From the NCBI GenBank assembly GCA_043228905.1, contig JBHGNT010000002.1, forward strand, positions 14,384,001 to 14,448,000: a DNA stretch of 64,000 nt, in the 5' to 3' direction. The stretch comes from Azolla caroliniana. Lineage: Eukaryota; Polypodiophyta. The first letter of the stretch is position 1; each line of letters opens with the position of its first letter. A program made the translations under genes and the position numbers. The notes under the pieces are model-generated. The model was given only the letters and a program-made list of their open reading frames with translations, had not been told where the DNA came from and did not search any database. Of this stretch, positions 28,545 through 39,408 are shown in pieces.

Positions 28545-29405
28545 CGTCCTCGACGTTGTTGTGAAGGATTTGCTTCACGATATAAAAATAAATTTAAATA
28601 TTGAATTCAGTAATATTTCAACACTTGAGCCCACAACCTTATAAACCAAGCACAATGTATATACCACTAGGGTAAGATATTTGTTTTTAGAAATGTTGTG
28701 AAGAATATGCTTCACTATATAAGAATAAACTTAAATATTGTATTATGTAAACTTGAGGGACTTGAACCCTCAACCTTGGATATCAAGCACAAAGCATACA
28801 CCACTAAGGTGGGTTATTTGTTTTAGGGTTAAATCCATCATTATACTTATCACATATATATTTTCATACATGGGAGCTCAAATGAGCATGATGGCTATCA
28901 TGCATCACGTGCAATGCATGTGCACCAAATGGCGATCATGCATCATGTATAACTCATGCATTACATGCATGCCATGCTCCTACACATTACCATATGCATG
29001 GCAATACTTATAAAAAGAGGGGAAAGGAAAACAAAAGGGGAATCAAGAGAAAGTTAGAACATAATTAATGAAATAAACGAGTTAGCTTGTTCATGAAGAG
29101 GCTCGTGTTTCCAAGTTCGAGTCAAGGGTTCAAATCAAGAGTCGGTAGAGAAAGGGTTCATCTTGTTATAAAGCATTGTAATGTTGGTAAAAACTTGTTT
29201 TCTTAATATAAATCATGTTCATATCTTATACTCTTTCTTCTTAAATCATACATTCTCTCTATCTTTTATCTATGCTCATCTCTCTCTCACACATTACTTT
29301 AAACTCTTATTCTTCTTATCCTTAATCTTCCTAACATTTGTGTGCAAAGCCTTATAAAAGTTTCGTCAACTCCCTTTAACTTTAGTCCCTGCGACTTCGC
29401 CGCAC
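28545..29405. mobile_element. Composite insertion in CopB-1 integrase, including a SINE-like dimer
   Basis: It separates CQLSKQHRF from the integrase core (VIHSDVWGPAQ). The left third holds two tandem tRNA-related units (28550-28835). The rest is AT-rich with many GCATGCAT-type motifs, a TATAAAAAG box near 29009 and a pyrimidine-rich end (29220-29340), like an LTR or 5' leader. I could not define termini or a TSD for the whole block. Confidence 0.5.
28550..28835 (-). mobile_element. tRNA-derived SINE-like tandem dimer
   Basis: There are two diverged direct units of about 140 bp. On the minus strand the right unit has a box A-like TTAGTGGTGTATGC (28807-28794) and a box B GGTTCAAGTCC (28768-28758), the internal RNA polymerase III promoter spacing of a tRNA. 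The left unit has CTAGTGGTATATACAT and GGGCTCAAGTG. Both have a body with TTTAAGTTTATT and end at a GTGAAG..CTTCAC hairpin. No anticodon stem suggests a functional tRNA. No poly(A) is obvious. Confidence 0.6.
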
Positions 29406-30590
29406 GAACCACAGCCTACCTCGACAACGTCATACACTCGGATGTATGGGGACCGGCTCAAATGTCGAAGATCGGCGGATGCCGATAGTACATAACCTTC
29501 ATCGACCTACTCGTGCTACACGTGAATCTAGCCGATGAAGAAGAAAAGCGAAGTGCTCTCCCACTTCCAAAAGCTAAAGGGGCAAGTCGAAAAAGAAATC
29601 GGTTGGCACATTCGATGCCTACGATCGGATGGAGGGAAGGAGTACTTCTCCGACAAATTCATCTCCTACCTCCAAAGTGAAGGCATTTGGAGAGAATTCT
29701 CGTGCCGACACACACCCCAACAAAATGGAGTAGCTGAAAGGAAGAATCGGCAAATACTCGAGGTAGCACGCGCCATGATGCATGAGAAGAAAATGCCGAA
29801 TTTCTATTGGGCCGAAGCGGCATCCACAGCCGTCTATGTCATGAACCAGTGCACCACCAATGGACTCCATGAGCTAACTCCATATGAGCTCCTCGTTGGA
29901 AGGAAGCTGATTTTGTCGCACCGCAAGATGTTCAGAAGCATTGCGAATGTACGCATTCCGAACGAACAACGATAGAAGCCTGACGCGAAGTCGGAGGAAT
30001 GTATCGTCATAGGATACTCGTCCGAGAAGAAAGCATACAAGTGCTACAACCCTTCTACCCGAGCGGTTTAGGTAAGTCGAGACGTAGTCTTCGACGAGTC
30101 CGCATCTTGGTACACACCAGAGACAACTTCGACTCCGACTCTACTTGACTTGGAATCCGCCGAACAAGAGGTAGAAGATGGAAATCGCTTCGAACACATG
30201 TTCGAAGAAAGTCCGATTATGGTAAGGCCTAGTGGGCAACAAGAGCCCCCACACTACCCAAGCACGTCGCAGCAAAGTACGAACTTGGACAAAGGCAAAG
30301 GTAAGATGCCCGAATACGAAGTCGACCACCCCGATGACAATGATTCGGATGGATCGGCTTCCTCACTAGACAGTGATTTTGGTGTACCCATCATGCAGAC
30401 ACCCGGAGTAAAGAAGGCACTCACATCAGTGAGCGAAAAACTTCGACACTCTTCTAGAGAGAAGAATCCCGTCACTTGGCTCGGCTATGAGTATATGGCC
30501 CATCATTACGCCTTCGCGATGAAGGTAGCGGTCGAAGAAGAGCCCAAGAGCTCCACCGAAGCGGCTCGTAACCCACGATGGATGGAAGTA
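29406..30590 (+). pseudogene. CopB-1 integrase core and linker
   Basis: NVIHSDVWGPAQMSKIGGCR with a stop; after a phase change, EKEIGWHIRCLRSDGGKEYF (second Asp) and TPQQNGVAERKNRQIL (Glu). Then NFYWAEAASTAVYVMN, a TAG after IPNEQR, another after TRAV, and VSRDVVFDESASWYTPE. A charged linker runs to SSREKNPVTWLGYEYMAHHY and RNPRWMEV, where RT should start but the sequence jumps. Confidence 0.85.
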
Positions 30591-30773
30591 GTCGACCTTC
30601 GCCCACACACTACAAGCCTTTGTCACCAGCTTGAGGGGGAGGAACCGAGATTGCCACAACGAAGAAAACCGAAGGCCGGACGTCAAAAGCCTACAAAAGC
30701 CTACATCGAAAGCCAGACAACGCTGAAAGTAGAACCGGATGTTGGATGCGTCACACTTGAGCTTGAGGGGGCC
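30591..30773 (+). pseudogene. CopB-1 C-terminal tail after RT/RNase H deletion
   Basis: In frame with the linker: VDLRPHTTSLCHQLEGEEPR and a Lys/Pro-rich tail ending at a TAA at the LTR. It probably represents the region downstream of RNase H, joined by a deletion of about 2 kb. The polypurine tract (GAGCTTGAGGGGGCC) overlaps its end. Confidence 0.6.
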
Positions 30774-31223
30774 TGTTAAGAGATCAAGCTCAACTTAGTT
30801 TAGTTAGTTAGTCAACCATGTAACTTCGTAGTTACCTAGATAGAATCTAGTTAGAAGTGTTGACTATAACGTCTTAAATAGAACCTTGTACTTAAGTGGG
30901 ATATTCTAGATCCTCCACTCCTAAGTACATTTAATATAGGACTTACACCTTAGTACCTATATTCTACTCACACATGTGCACCTTTGCACATGAGATGCAT
31001 ATATACCTCATTGTGGGTATTTTTATATTCGATGATGATGATAAAGCTAATTTAATATAGTTACTCATCCCCCATCTTGTGTTGTTCATAAGTGTATCTC
31101 TCTCTCTCTCTCTTCCTCTCACACACATACACACACATATCACATGTAATCTTCCGCTTATCAACTAATCACATAATTAGGTACTAATTAACCTTTGCTT
31201 AATTACTTACCAAATTCTTAACA
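30774..31223 (+). repeat. 3' LTR of CopB-1
   Basis: TGTTAAGAGATCAAGC to AAATTCTTAACA, 450 bp with matching inverted ends. It contains a (CT)n tract near 31096-31112. It is homologous to the CopB-2 LTR (17915-18180) and to the solo LTR (26309-26764). Confidence 0.92.
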
Positions 31224-31264
31224 CATCTTATAGAAGTTTAGGTTTAAAGAGATTAATAGATAAG

Positions 31265-31560
31265 GAAAATTAGGGTTTTTTCTTTTGAGATATCTTCCGT
31301 AAGGGAAATTAGGGTTTATGTGAGAGATAGTTTCTATAAAGAAAATTAGGGTTTTTGAGAGATAGTTTCCGTAAGGAAAATTAGGGTTTATGTGAGAGAT
31401 AGCTTCCGTAAGGAAAATTAGGGTTTTTGAGAGATAGTTTTCGTAAGGAAAATTAGGGTTTATGTGAGAGATAGCTTCCTTAAGGAAAATTAGGGTTTTT
31501 GAGAGATAACTTCCGTAAGGAAAATTAGGTTTTATGGCTTCGATAAAAAAATTAGGGTTT
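31265..31560 (+). repeat. Minisatellite with telomere-like TTAGGGTTT in each unit
   Basis: About nine units of 34-40 bp. Each carries AAATTAGGGTTT followed by a GAGAGATAGCTTCCGTAAGG-like spacer. TTAGGGTTT is a phase of the plant telomere repeat TTTAGGG, but here it occurs once per unit, so this is not telomeric DNA. A short version on the opposite strand occurs in GypA-2 (47285-47400). Confidence 0.9.
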
Positions 31561-31779
31561 TCCCCCCCAAAAGATGCTTCGATCCCTTAAGGACCATTCT
31601 TCTCCATGAATAGATTATCGAGAGCTAGCTTTTCTCCTCCCTTCTCGCACTTGCATGAAGGAACTCCAGTTTCCATCTTCGGTTCAATTGCATGCATTCA
31701 CATGACCTTTCCTTTACATAAAGCTTCACTTTAGTTGCATGCGTTCACATAACCTTTACTTTAGTTTGCCGCATGATCC

Positions 31780-32140
31780 GTCCGGTTGGTTCGGTCACCG
31801 TCTAGTCCGGTTCCGGTTCCGTTCGACCCGGTTCGGTTGCATCCAGCCCGGTTCGGTCGTCGTCCATTAGTCCAGTCCAACCCAGTTCTGGTTCCATCGT
31901 CGTCCATCAGTCTGGTCTGGTTCCGGTTTCGTCCAGCCCAGTTCGGTCATCGGTTCTGGTTCCGTCACCATCCGTCCGTCTGGTCTTGTTCCGGTTCCGT
32001 CGCCTAACATCCGTCCGGTTGCCAATTCCGGTCCCGGTCCCATTCTAATTCCGTCATCGGCTCCGTCCGGTTGTCGGTTGTCAGTCCCCATCACCGTCTA
32101 GTTTCGGTTTTGGTTCCAGTTCCGTCGTCGGCCGGTTCCG
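31780..32140 (+). repeat. CCGGTT-type degenerate minisatellite
   Basis: Irregular repeats of GGTTCCGGTTCCGTC-like units, 15-30 bp each. The counterpart in GypA-2 is 41476-41658 plus 46976-47035 (as AACCGGAACCGGC), split by the CopA-1 insertion. Apparent coding here is low-complexity P/V/R repeat and is not a gene. Confidence 0.85.
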
Positions 32141-32385
32141 ACAACTTAGCCACATCCATCTATCTAGATAAAGTAGTCCAAGCTCAACCATTCCTTTTGT
32201 GCTCTTAACACATAAATAAAAACTAATGGTTTTCAATTTGCTTATATAGCTGGATCCTAAAGTTTCCTATCTATGTGGGATATCTTACAATTTTGTTTTC
32301 CTCTTCTTCTCAAACTTCACACACACATAACTTGATACTTGTTTATCCGTTTCATGTGTAGTAAAATGCGTTATGAAGCTCATCT

Positions 32386-34030
32386 TAAATAATTATTTTA
32401 CTAGTTTTTTCATATTGTGTGTGAAAAACCACATGACAACGTATAAGATCAAATAGATTAGGGACTCATCAACCAGTTGCCGAGTATACATACATGGGTC
32501 GGAGTCGGATCGACGGTAACCAAGCTGCCTGATGTAGGAGTTGAACTTCTGGTACCACATCGTCGTCGCTTGTTTTAAGTTGTAAAGGTTTTTCTTCAGT
32601 CGACATATGAGGTGACTTTCCTCCCCTATCGTCGTGTAGCTTGCCAGTTTAGACATATAGATGTCTTCTTGTCCAACTGCTCAAAATCTAGGTCTTTTGT
32701 CGCCAGAACTTCAAGTAGGAGCTGAAGGGTGGTCATCTTGACTAGTAGCAAAAATATCTCGTTGTAGTCGACCAAATGTTCTTGTTTGAATACATTCGCG
32801 ACTAATAGAGCTTTGTATATTTGGATTCTCTAAGTCAGATACATCTTTGTATCTAAAGACCCATTTATAGGGTAGCAACTTCCTTTCGTCTGGTAGTTCA
32901 ACCAACTCCCATTTTTTATTCTGATGAATCAAGTCCATCTCGGATTTCATGGCTTGTAGCCATGTCTCGGTGTCATGTACAACGATTGCTTCCTCATAGG
33001 ACCTTGGTTCACCTACATCGATGTAGTTGACGTGGTCAAGGCCTAATTGGTAGAACTCTCTCTGTCTTGGAACTCGTCCAGATCTCCTAGGTGCCATGGT
33101 GATTGGTTCAAATCCTTCAATCGGCTCTGTTGGCCAATCGGCATTAGTTGAAACATCCTCAGGAGTCCTTTTGGATGACTCGTCCCTACAATAGGATTTC
33201 GGCGATGTCGAGTCATCTTCTCTTTCTTCGGGATTGATTGACGGATTGGCTAGTGCCTTGGTCAGTTCTTTGCGACCTTTCGGGACCTTAGCCTGTTTGA
33301 GTGATTTGGTCATTTCAACTCTGTCTCTTTCTCCTCTTATCAATCTCTTAGTCAAATCTATTTCGATGGACCTCTTGCCGATTTGGATTCGGCAAAGGGA
33401 TCTTCGTCTTGGTTTTCTTTGACTATTCATCGAGTTTCCGATTTGGCCCGGTGGGTCGGTCCTTCTACGAGACTTTGTCGATTTCGAAGGAAGCCTTTTT
33501 GCTGACCTTTTTGGCTGGTTCCATTAAGAGAGAATTGAGTCTTCATTGAAAACTACGTCACTACTCCGGATCAAATTCCAGTTCTCTGGATCCCATAGCT
33601 TGTAGCCTAATTCCCCATCGATTCCATAACCGAGGAATATGGACTTAGTTGCATGGGGCGCCAACTTGGCCATTTCTCCTTGGGGATGAATGCATAGGCT
33701 TCGCATCTGAATATACGGAGCGTGTCGTAGGTCGGCCCTTTTCTTGACCATAGTGCCTGGGGCACTTCATGCTTGATTGCTTTCGACGGTGATAGATTTA
33801 TCAGGTAGACAACCATCTACAATGCTTCGGCCCAGAATTCCAGCTTTAGTCCAGAGTATTAGATCATTGTCGTCACCCTCTCTTGGATCGTTTGATTGAT
33901 CTGTTCCGCCACTCCATTCTGCATGGATGTGTACGGAATGTTCTTTTGGTGTCGGATCACTTTGTTAGACATGTATTGTTTGAAAGCTCGGGAGGTGTAT
34001 TCCCTGTTCAATGCGGGTCTCTAATGAACG
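32386..34030 (-). pseudogene. CopF: copia integrase to RT fragment
   Basis: On the minus strand from 34030: REYTSRAFKQYM and an integrase Glu region, VVYLINLSPSKAIKHEVPQA, APYIQMRSLCIHPQGEMAKL, VVFNEDSILS, then a basic linker. RT starts LGLDHVNYIDVGEPRSYEEA and WLQAMKSEMDLIHQNKKWEL, then LPYKWVFRYKDVSDLENP. Later RT is LICRLKKNLYNLKQATTMWY with the YVDD motif degraded (LILYVVMWF). There are multiple frameshifts. No LTR is seen. The right end is cut by the CopE LTR, the left end by GypA-4. Confidence 0.8.
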
Positions 34031-34049
34031 TATTCACATTGTCTCCTTT

Positions 34050-34324
34050 TGTACACACTAGGTTTAGGCTATTTATGTAAATAGTGAGAAGAGCAATTGC
34101 CCTAAGTCAGTTAGTATACAAACTGACTTTGTAACCTAGTTTGGTGGTTGGTGGAAATATAGTTTATCTTGTGGCTAATCGTCTCTCTCTCTTGCGTTCT
34201 TGTTTGATCTTGCTGCTTGATTATGTCTCTAGTTGCCATCAATCTACCTTGCTTGCATCCCCTTATGATCCTCACTTTAGTAGAGCGTTGATTTGTTCCG
34301 CACAATATGGCTCAGTTCACAACA
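34050..34324 (+). repeat. 5' LTR of CopE (start approximate)
   Basis: It ends TTCACAACA at 34324, just before TTTGGTATTAGAGC (PBS-like at 34327-34338, one mismatch from TGGTATCAGAGC). The left border lies between 34030 and 34055, where CopF coding stops. The transcribed part is CT-rich. Confidence 0.65.
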
Positions 34325-34338
34325 TTTGGTATTAGAGC

Positions 34339-35167
34339 TTGGTGTTCTCGATTCTGCGGCCGCCATCTACTTTGTTTCCATCGGCAAGTTCTCTTCTTCT
34401 ATACACCGCGAAGATCTTGGCTGGCAACTCTCTACAAGACCGTTTTTCGTAAAGAGAAACACTGGCAACATCTACACTCCACTGTTCTAAATCTCCATTG
34501 AAGCGAGCCAATCGGCTGCACTTCACTCCTGTGATTGTAGCCGCTTGGAGTGACATTTCGCTTCACAAGCTTTGCCTTAGCCGTACTACATTGGATTAGA
34601 CAACAATCGAGTAGGTCACTTGACGCTAGTCACTCGCTTGTCGTAATAACTTGTAGTTGTCTGGGCTCCAGGAACAACTCCCTTTCGTGCTTCATTCGGA
34701 TAGACAACACTCGGAAAGATTTGTTGAATCTGTTCTTCTCATTGTTGCAGTCACCTAAAGAAGGATCAGCCTGGATAATCGGCACATACTCTGTGTTCGA
34801 AAATCTCAAAAATCAACATTCGAAATCGAATTGACATAGTCGGGTCCAACTCGACTAGGCTAGTCAACCGTAGTCACTTCGCATCAAGTCTCCCGAATTT
34901 CGAATCAGATTCGACTAGAACGAATTCGGGTGAGCCAGTTTGCTCCACCCAACCACTATTCATAGCCAACCCCGAACAAAGCCTCCCAAATTCGACGCAG
35001 ACGACATAAACATCTAGCTCGTCAGAGATGAGTCTAAGGAAGTTCGACGGTTTGAACTTCAACTTCTGGAAGGAGCATATGCAAGACTATCGAATAGTCT
35101 GAAAATGCTCTAGAAGGATACAAGCCACTTGAATGAAAATGCTCTAGAAGGATGCACCTATCGGAGT
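34339..35167 (+). pseudogene. CopE leader and gag start
   Basis: About 690 bp of leader without a clear ORF, then MSLRKFDGLNFNFWKEHMQD from 35029, a copia gag N-terminus. A TGA falls after YRIV, followed by a 35-bp direct duplication (ATGCTCTAGAAGGAT twice at about 35103 and 35138). Coding is cut at 35167 by CopA-2 and resumes at 61299. Confidence 0.75.
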
Positions 35168-35554
35168 TGTAAAAGAATACGTGTGCAGAAGCGTGTGCGT
35201 AAACACAAAGTACACAAATCGGAAATAAGACAGTTTGGTAAACTCAGAAAACACACAGATGGAGATGGAGATGGAGATACAGAGAGAGAGCAGACTACTC
35301 AGTTCTATTTCAAAATATGATGCTCTGTACATAGGATGTGCTCAGTGAGCACTTTTATACAAGTCCATACGGGCTGATATAAGTACTGACATGTACTTCA
35401 ATGATAAAAAATGAGCTCTGCACTAACTCCCAAAATATATTCCTACACAAAATATCTTTCCAACGGCCTTGCGGTTTACGCACCGCTACGGCCTATTGTG
35501 TGCACAGTTTTACGCATTTGATTACGCACCGAATGTTGAGCTTGTCTCTCAATA
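35168..35554 (-). repeat. 3' LTR of CopA-2
   Basis: Plus strand TGTAAAAGAATACGTGTG to CTTGTCTCTCAATA, 387 bp. Minus-strand TATAAAAG (plus TTTTATA at 35353-35359). GTCCCCCTCAAGCCC after it is the reverse of the polypurine tract. Confidence 0.92.
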
Positions 35555-35568
35555 GTCCCCCTCAAGCC

Positions 35569-35975
35569 CAAATCGTGGTGTTGGCACGTCCTTCGCTGCC
35601 CTTTTCTCCGCATGGCCATCAGTTGATTCGGCATATCCGAATCGAACATTTCGATTGAATCGAACACTTTCGATTCAATTCCGCTCTCATCCGAATTGGC
35701 TGTCTCCAATTCGTCTTCAGTCTTCAGGCCCTTGACAACATTAGACCACGTCTTGGTCTTGGCCTTACCTCCCCCTAATTCGGTTGTCTTCGACTCTTTC
35801 CTACGATTACGGCCCTTGCTTCTTTCTTCGGCTTCTTCATCCGGTTCGAAATTGAATTCTTCGTCTGATTCCTCATCACGGTCACTTCCGCCATGTGAAC
35901 ACCTCCGCTCCTTTCACGCTCTTGTTCCTGTTCTGCCTTTCTTCCCCTCAAGTTTGGCGTGTCGAGGTGACACAA
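35569..35975 (-). pseudogene. CopA-2 acidic tail downstream of RNase H
   Basis: Minus strand: HLDTPNLRGRKAEQEQERER closes the polyprotein. A shifted phase then gives RDEESDEEFNFEPDEEAEE, KGLKTEDELETANSDES and MFDSDMPNQ. The same string of motifs occurs in CopA-1 (DDEFDVGSGEETKGG, KGEKTEDELEKTNSNES, MFDSNTLNQ), so this segment was conserved coding. Function unknown; it is rich in Asp/Glu/Ser with basic clusters. It could be a C-terminal extension of RNase H or a separate small ORF. Confidence 0.6.
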
Positions 35976-36088
35976 CCCTAGCTCACCCGAGAAATGTCGT
36001 AACTTGTCGAGACCAAGAGGCTTGGTGAAGATGTCGGCAATTTTGACGGAACATACGCAAGTTCGACGACACCTGAAAGGACCTCCTC

Positions 36089-36484
36089 TCAGACAAAATG
36101 GTAATGCACCTCAATGTGCTTGGTCCGAGCATGGAACATGGGGTTTTTCACAAGGTGGATACTACTGAGGTTGTCGCAATAGATCATTGTTGGATCCGAC
36201 ACCTCTACATGCAGATCCCATAATAGTCGTTTCAGCCAAATGACTTCGCACGTAGTGACAGTCGCCCCTCGATATTCGGCCTCTGTGCTTGACATTGCCA
36301 CTGTCGACTGCTTTTTGCTGCTCCACGCGATCGCCGCACTTCCTAATGAGAAGGCGTATCTGGATGTGGATCTACGGTCAATGGCGTTTCCAGCCCAATC
36401 CACATCCGTGTAGCCGACTAACTGTTCGGCTACACCTGCGCAATATAGGAACACCATGTCTTTCGTGTAGTTGACATATCGCAA
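36089..36484 (-). pseudogene. CopA-2 RNase H
   Basis: VGYTDVDWAGNAIDRRSTSR (first Asp), TVAMSSTEAEYRGATVTTCE (Glu), MIYCDNLSSIHLVKNP (Asp) and ARTKHIEVHYHFV. It is the best preserved part of this element, open for 131 codons. It is followed by a decayed stretch to the acidic tail. Confidence 0.9.
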
Positions 36485-37390
36485 TATCCTTTGCGCGCAC
36501 TAAAAGTATTCGGCCGTAGGCCACGACATGATTTGACTGATCAGTCTGACCGGGTAACGGAGGTCCGACCGAGTAATAGTCAAATAGATGAGGCTTCCGA
36601 CAATCTGTCAGAACTGTGTCGGGTAGCACGCCTTATAGTCTGGGATGGGCTTACAGTTTGCCATCCCGACCTTGAAGAGCATATTTAGCGTGTTATGACG
36701 TTGATTGATCAATATGCCTTCGGGGTTGCGGATCACTTCGATCCCGAGGAAGTAATGAAGGTCACCAAGATCCTTCATTTCGAATGATGCCGCAAGTTGA
36801 GACTTTACATGGCGGATTTCGTTCAGGTCGGCACCGGCGATGACTAAATCATCAACATACAATAGAAGACTTACCGGGCCATGTTGACCTTGCCAAAAAA
36901 ATAATGAAGAGTCAGACTTCAATGTCAAAAACCCCATCTTATGCAACCATTGCGTAATCTTTGCGTTCCATGCTCGTGGGGCTTGCTTGAGTCCGTAAAG
37001 TGACTTCTTTAGTCAGCAAACTGCCGAAGTGTTCTGTTCGGATAGAAATCTGGGGGGTAGTACCATATACACTTGTTCCTCAAGATCATATTGCAGGAAT
37101 GCGCTCTTTACATCCATCTAATGTAAGTACCACCCCTTTGCCGCAGCTACGACTAGCAGAACTCGCACAGTAGTCATCTTCGCGATAGGCACGAAGGTCT
37201 CGTCATAATCTACGTCGTGCTTCTGTGCATAGCCTTTTGCAACTAATTGGGCCTTATATCGGTTGACAGAGCCGTCGGTGTTGTATTTCACTTTATACAC
37301 CCACCTGCATCCAATCAGCTTAACATCCTTCGGTGCGTCAACCAGGTCCCAAGTCTCATTGACCGTTAAAGCACGCATCTCTTCCTCCAT
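36485..37390 (-). pseudogene. CopA-2 reverse transcriptase
   Basis: From 37390: [54 protein letters not shown], then a stop or phase change at about 37118. 36608-36946 gives LLLYVDDLVIAGADLNEI (catalytic YVDD intact) and ASFEMKDLGDLHYFLGIEV. The remaining connection (SLIYLTITRSDLRYPVRLIS) is in other phases. Confidence 0.88.
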
Positions 37391-38941
37391 TGCAGCACAT
37401 CAATTTGCGTCTTTCGCCGCTTCGGCATAGCTCTCTGGCTCACGCACTTCCGCCACTCGCGTCATGTACGCGTAATGATGCACCATGTACTCATTATACC
37501 CGTATCTTTTTACGAGGTTCTTCTGGGGGGTAGATCGGCGTAATTCATGATTACCTGATTTCACGGCCTTTCCGGTTGATTTTAACCGGTGCTGCCGACG
37601 TTGAACTCCGGCATTTTCTTCTTGCTCTTCTCCTTGCGCGTAAACCATCTCCTTGGTTCGTTACGCGGGGAAATCATGGTGGAGTCTCCACTATTCGTCG
37701 TCTCTTCAATAGGTTGGCCATTTCGGCCCATTTACCCGAAATGAGATCAAACTCTCTCTCAGAGCTCCAATGTCCTCATCATGCAGAGGCATCTCAGCCT
37801 CGCTGACTTCTTCCTCAGAATTCGGAATGGATTTGTGAGCTATTGGACATGAAGGCAAGTACCACGAAGCGGATTCGTCGAACACGACATCTTGACTTAC
37901 GCGTACTTTGTTTGGGGGTTATAGCATTTATACCCCTTCTGTTTGTTTGAGTAGATGACTAAGATGCACTTTTTGTCTTTGGCTTCCAGCTTCCTCCTCT
38001 TCTGCTTCGGCACATGCACATATGCAATGCTACCGAAAATCCTCAAGTGTGCCAAATTCGGCTTCTTCCCGAAATACAGCTCATGTGGCGACACTCCTCC
38101 ATTAGCAGAAGTCTGATTCTGCAAGTAGACATCCATCTTCACGGCTTCGGTCCAATAAAATTTCGGCATATGCTTCTCTTCAAGCATTGCCCTAGCTGCT
38201 TCTTCAATTGTCGGATTCTTCCTTTCGGCAATGCCGTTCTGCTCTAGCGTATATCTACACGAGAATTCACGCCGAATTCCCTCCTTCTGTAGATAACTCG
38301 TTAACTGGTCAGAGAAGTACTCCTTCCCACCATCGGACTGTAGGCATTTGATCTTATGCCTCGTTTCCCTTTCCACAAGGCTCTTCACCTTCAGGAAACA
38401 TGCGAAGACTTCACTCTTCTTCTCAATCGTGCATGCCCACGTACCGAGACTTACGTTCTGTGTTGGTCCCCACACATCCGAATGGATCAAATCCAGCGGA
38501 CTTCGACTACGATTACACTCATTGGGGAATGGAAGTCGGTGTTGTTTTCCCATGTGACAGGCTTCGCAAACTTGGCCATTACGGTCATGAAATTTTGGGA
38601 AGCCAAAAACAATGTTCTTCGTCTGCATCTCACGAAGCCATGGGAAATTTACATGGCCGAACCGCTTGTGCCACAGGTCGATATCCAATTCGACCTTTTG
38701 TCCTTTCGCATACAACGCGGTTCTGGCTTGGTTAGTGTTGAGGATAAACATCTTCCCTTCACGACGCCCTTGCACGATTACTTTGCCTTCCTCTTCTATG
38801 AAGCAGCCGAGGTGCATGAATCAAACTTGCATTCCTTGGTCGATGATCTGTTCAACCGACACAAGGTTCTTGGTTATTGTCGGGACGTGCAACATGTTCA
38901 TGAGCTTCCCTTTCTGCCCGACGTGGCTGAGGGGAACTTCA
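37391..38941 (-). pseudogene. CopA-2 GAG-pre-integrase, integrase and linker
   Basis: It resumes at PLSHVGQKGKLMN directly after the GypA-2 insertion. THLGCFIEEEGKVIVQGRRE, LWHKRFGHVNF and CEACHMGKQHRL form the HHCC finger. LIHSDVWGPTQN (Asp) is followed by a deletion that removes part of the RYFVSFIDD strand (SLGTWACTIEKKSE). Then CLQSDGGKEYF (Asp), LEQNGIAERKN (Glu) and HLRIFGSIAYVHVPK. The linker 37400-37896 has stops. Confidence 0.88.
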
Positions 38942-39405
38942 TGTTATCCCTAGGGCCAGACAATGGCCTAACACAGGGTGTCCCCTTGAGACACTTCACC
39001 AAAAGGGTGTTGCGGTGAGATAGGGTTAGACCGACTATTAAGGTAAACCTAATTGGTAACTAAGCGGTAAGATCATTAGTCACAATACACGCGTAGGATA
39101 AATTACATTTAGCACAGAATGGTAATTAACACTGATTAAGGTACAGAAAAACAACACTCTATTAATTATCCGTTGATGATTATAATCTAACCAGGCCCTT
39201 TTATAGGTCTCCGGCTTTAGGTACAAACCGGTGCCAACCGGCCACTGGCTACGAACCGGTCCGAATCCGGGTAGGCATACCAAATCCAGGTCCGTCCATT
39301 CGCTTCTCCAAAAATCATAATAATTCAATATTATAACTAATCAGCTCCCGATTATCAATTATCCCCCTTTTCCCATTCTAGACTTCCCTTGCAGGCCTGC
39401 TAACA
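38942..39405 (-). repeat. 3' LTR of GypA-2
   Basis: 464 bp, plus strand TGTTATCCCTAGGG to CCTGCTAACA. Minus TATAAAAGG (plus 39197-39205). The 12-base box TGGCACGCCCGT (minus ACGGGCGTGCCA) at 39408-39419 lies 2 bp inside. Confidence 0.95.
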
Positions 39406-39408
39406 CAT

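Larger units (their letters stand above)
21265..31223 (+). mobile_element. CopB-1: Ty1/copia element lacking 5' LTR and RT/RNase H
   Basis: The order is leader, gag, protease, integrase, linker, 3' LTR. It is interrupted by CopD (22695-28257, TSD AAATC) and by a roughly 860-bp insertion within the integrase region (28545-29405). The 5' LTR has been replaced by the block ending at 21264. After RNPRWMEV at about 30590 the RT and RNase H are absent, and a short tail leads to the polypurine tract TTGAGGGGGCC. It is therefore a doubly deleted, non-autonomous remnant. Confidence 0.85.
31224..32385 (+). mobile_element. GypA-4: 3' spacer region of a GypA element
   Basis: It begins inside the accessory ORF end: AGAAGTTTAGGTTTAAAGAG and GATTAATAG match the minus strand of GypA-2 near 47370-47400. 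It continues through the telomere-motif minisatellite, a CATGCA-rich spacer, the CCGGTT minisatellite (31780-32140), and a unique AT-rich part (32140-32385) that matches the minus strand of 41225-41460. It has no ORF of its own. CopB-1 lies on its left and CopF cuts it on the right. Confidence 0.75.

Noticed and set aside
28750-28815. Functional tRNA gene on the minus strand
   Set aside because: Boxes A and B are present, but acceptor and anticodon stems do not pair convincingly. The tandem, diverged copies fit a SINE better.
31265-31560. Interstitial telomere
   Set aside because: TTAGGGTTT occurs once per 34-40 bp unit, not as contiguous TTTAGGG repeats, and the array recurs within an LTR element.
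31786-32007. Proline/valine-rich open frame
   Set aside because: It is translation of the CCGGTT minisatellite, with equally open frames on both strands and no start context.
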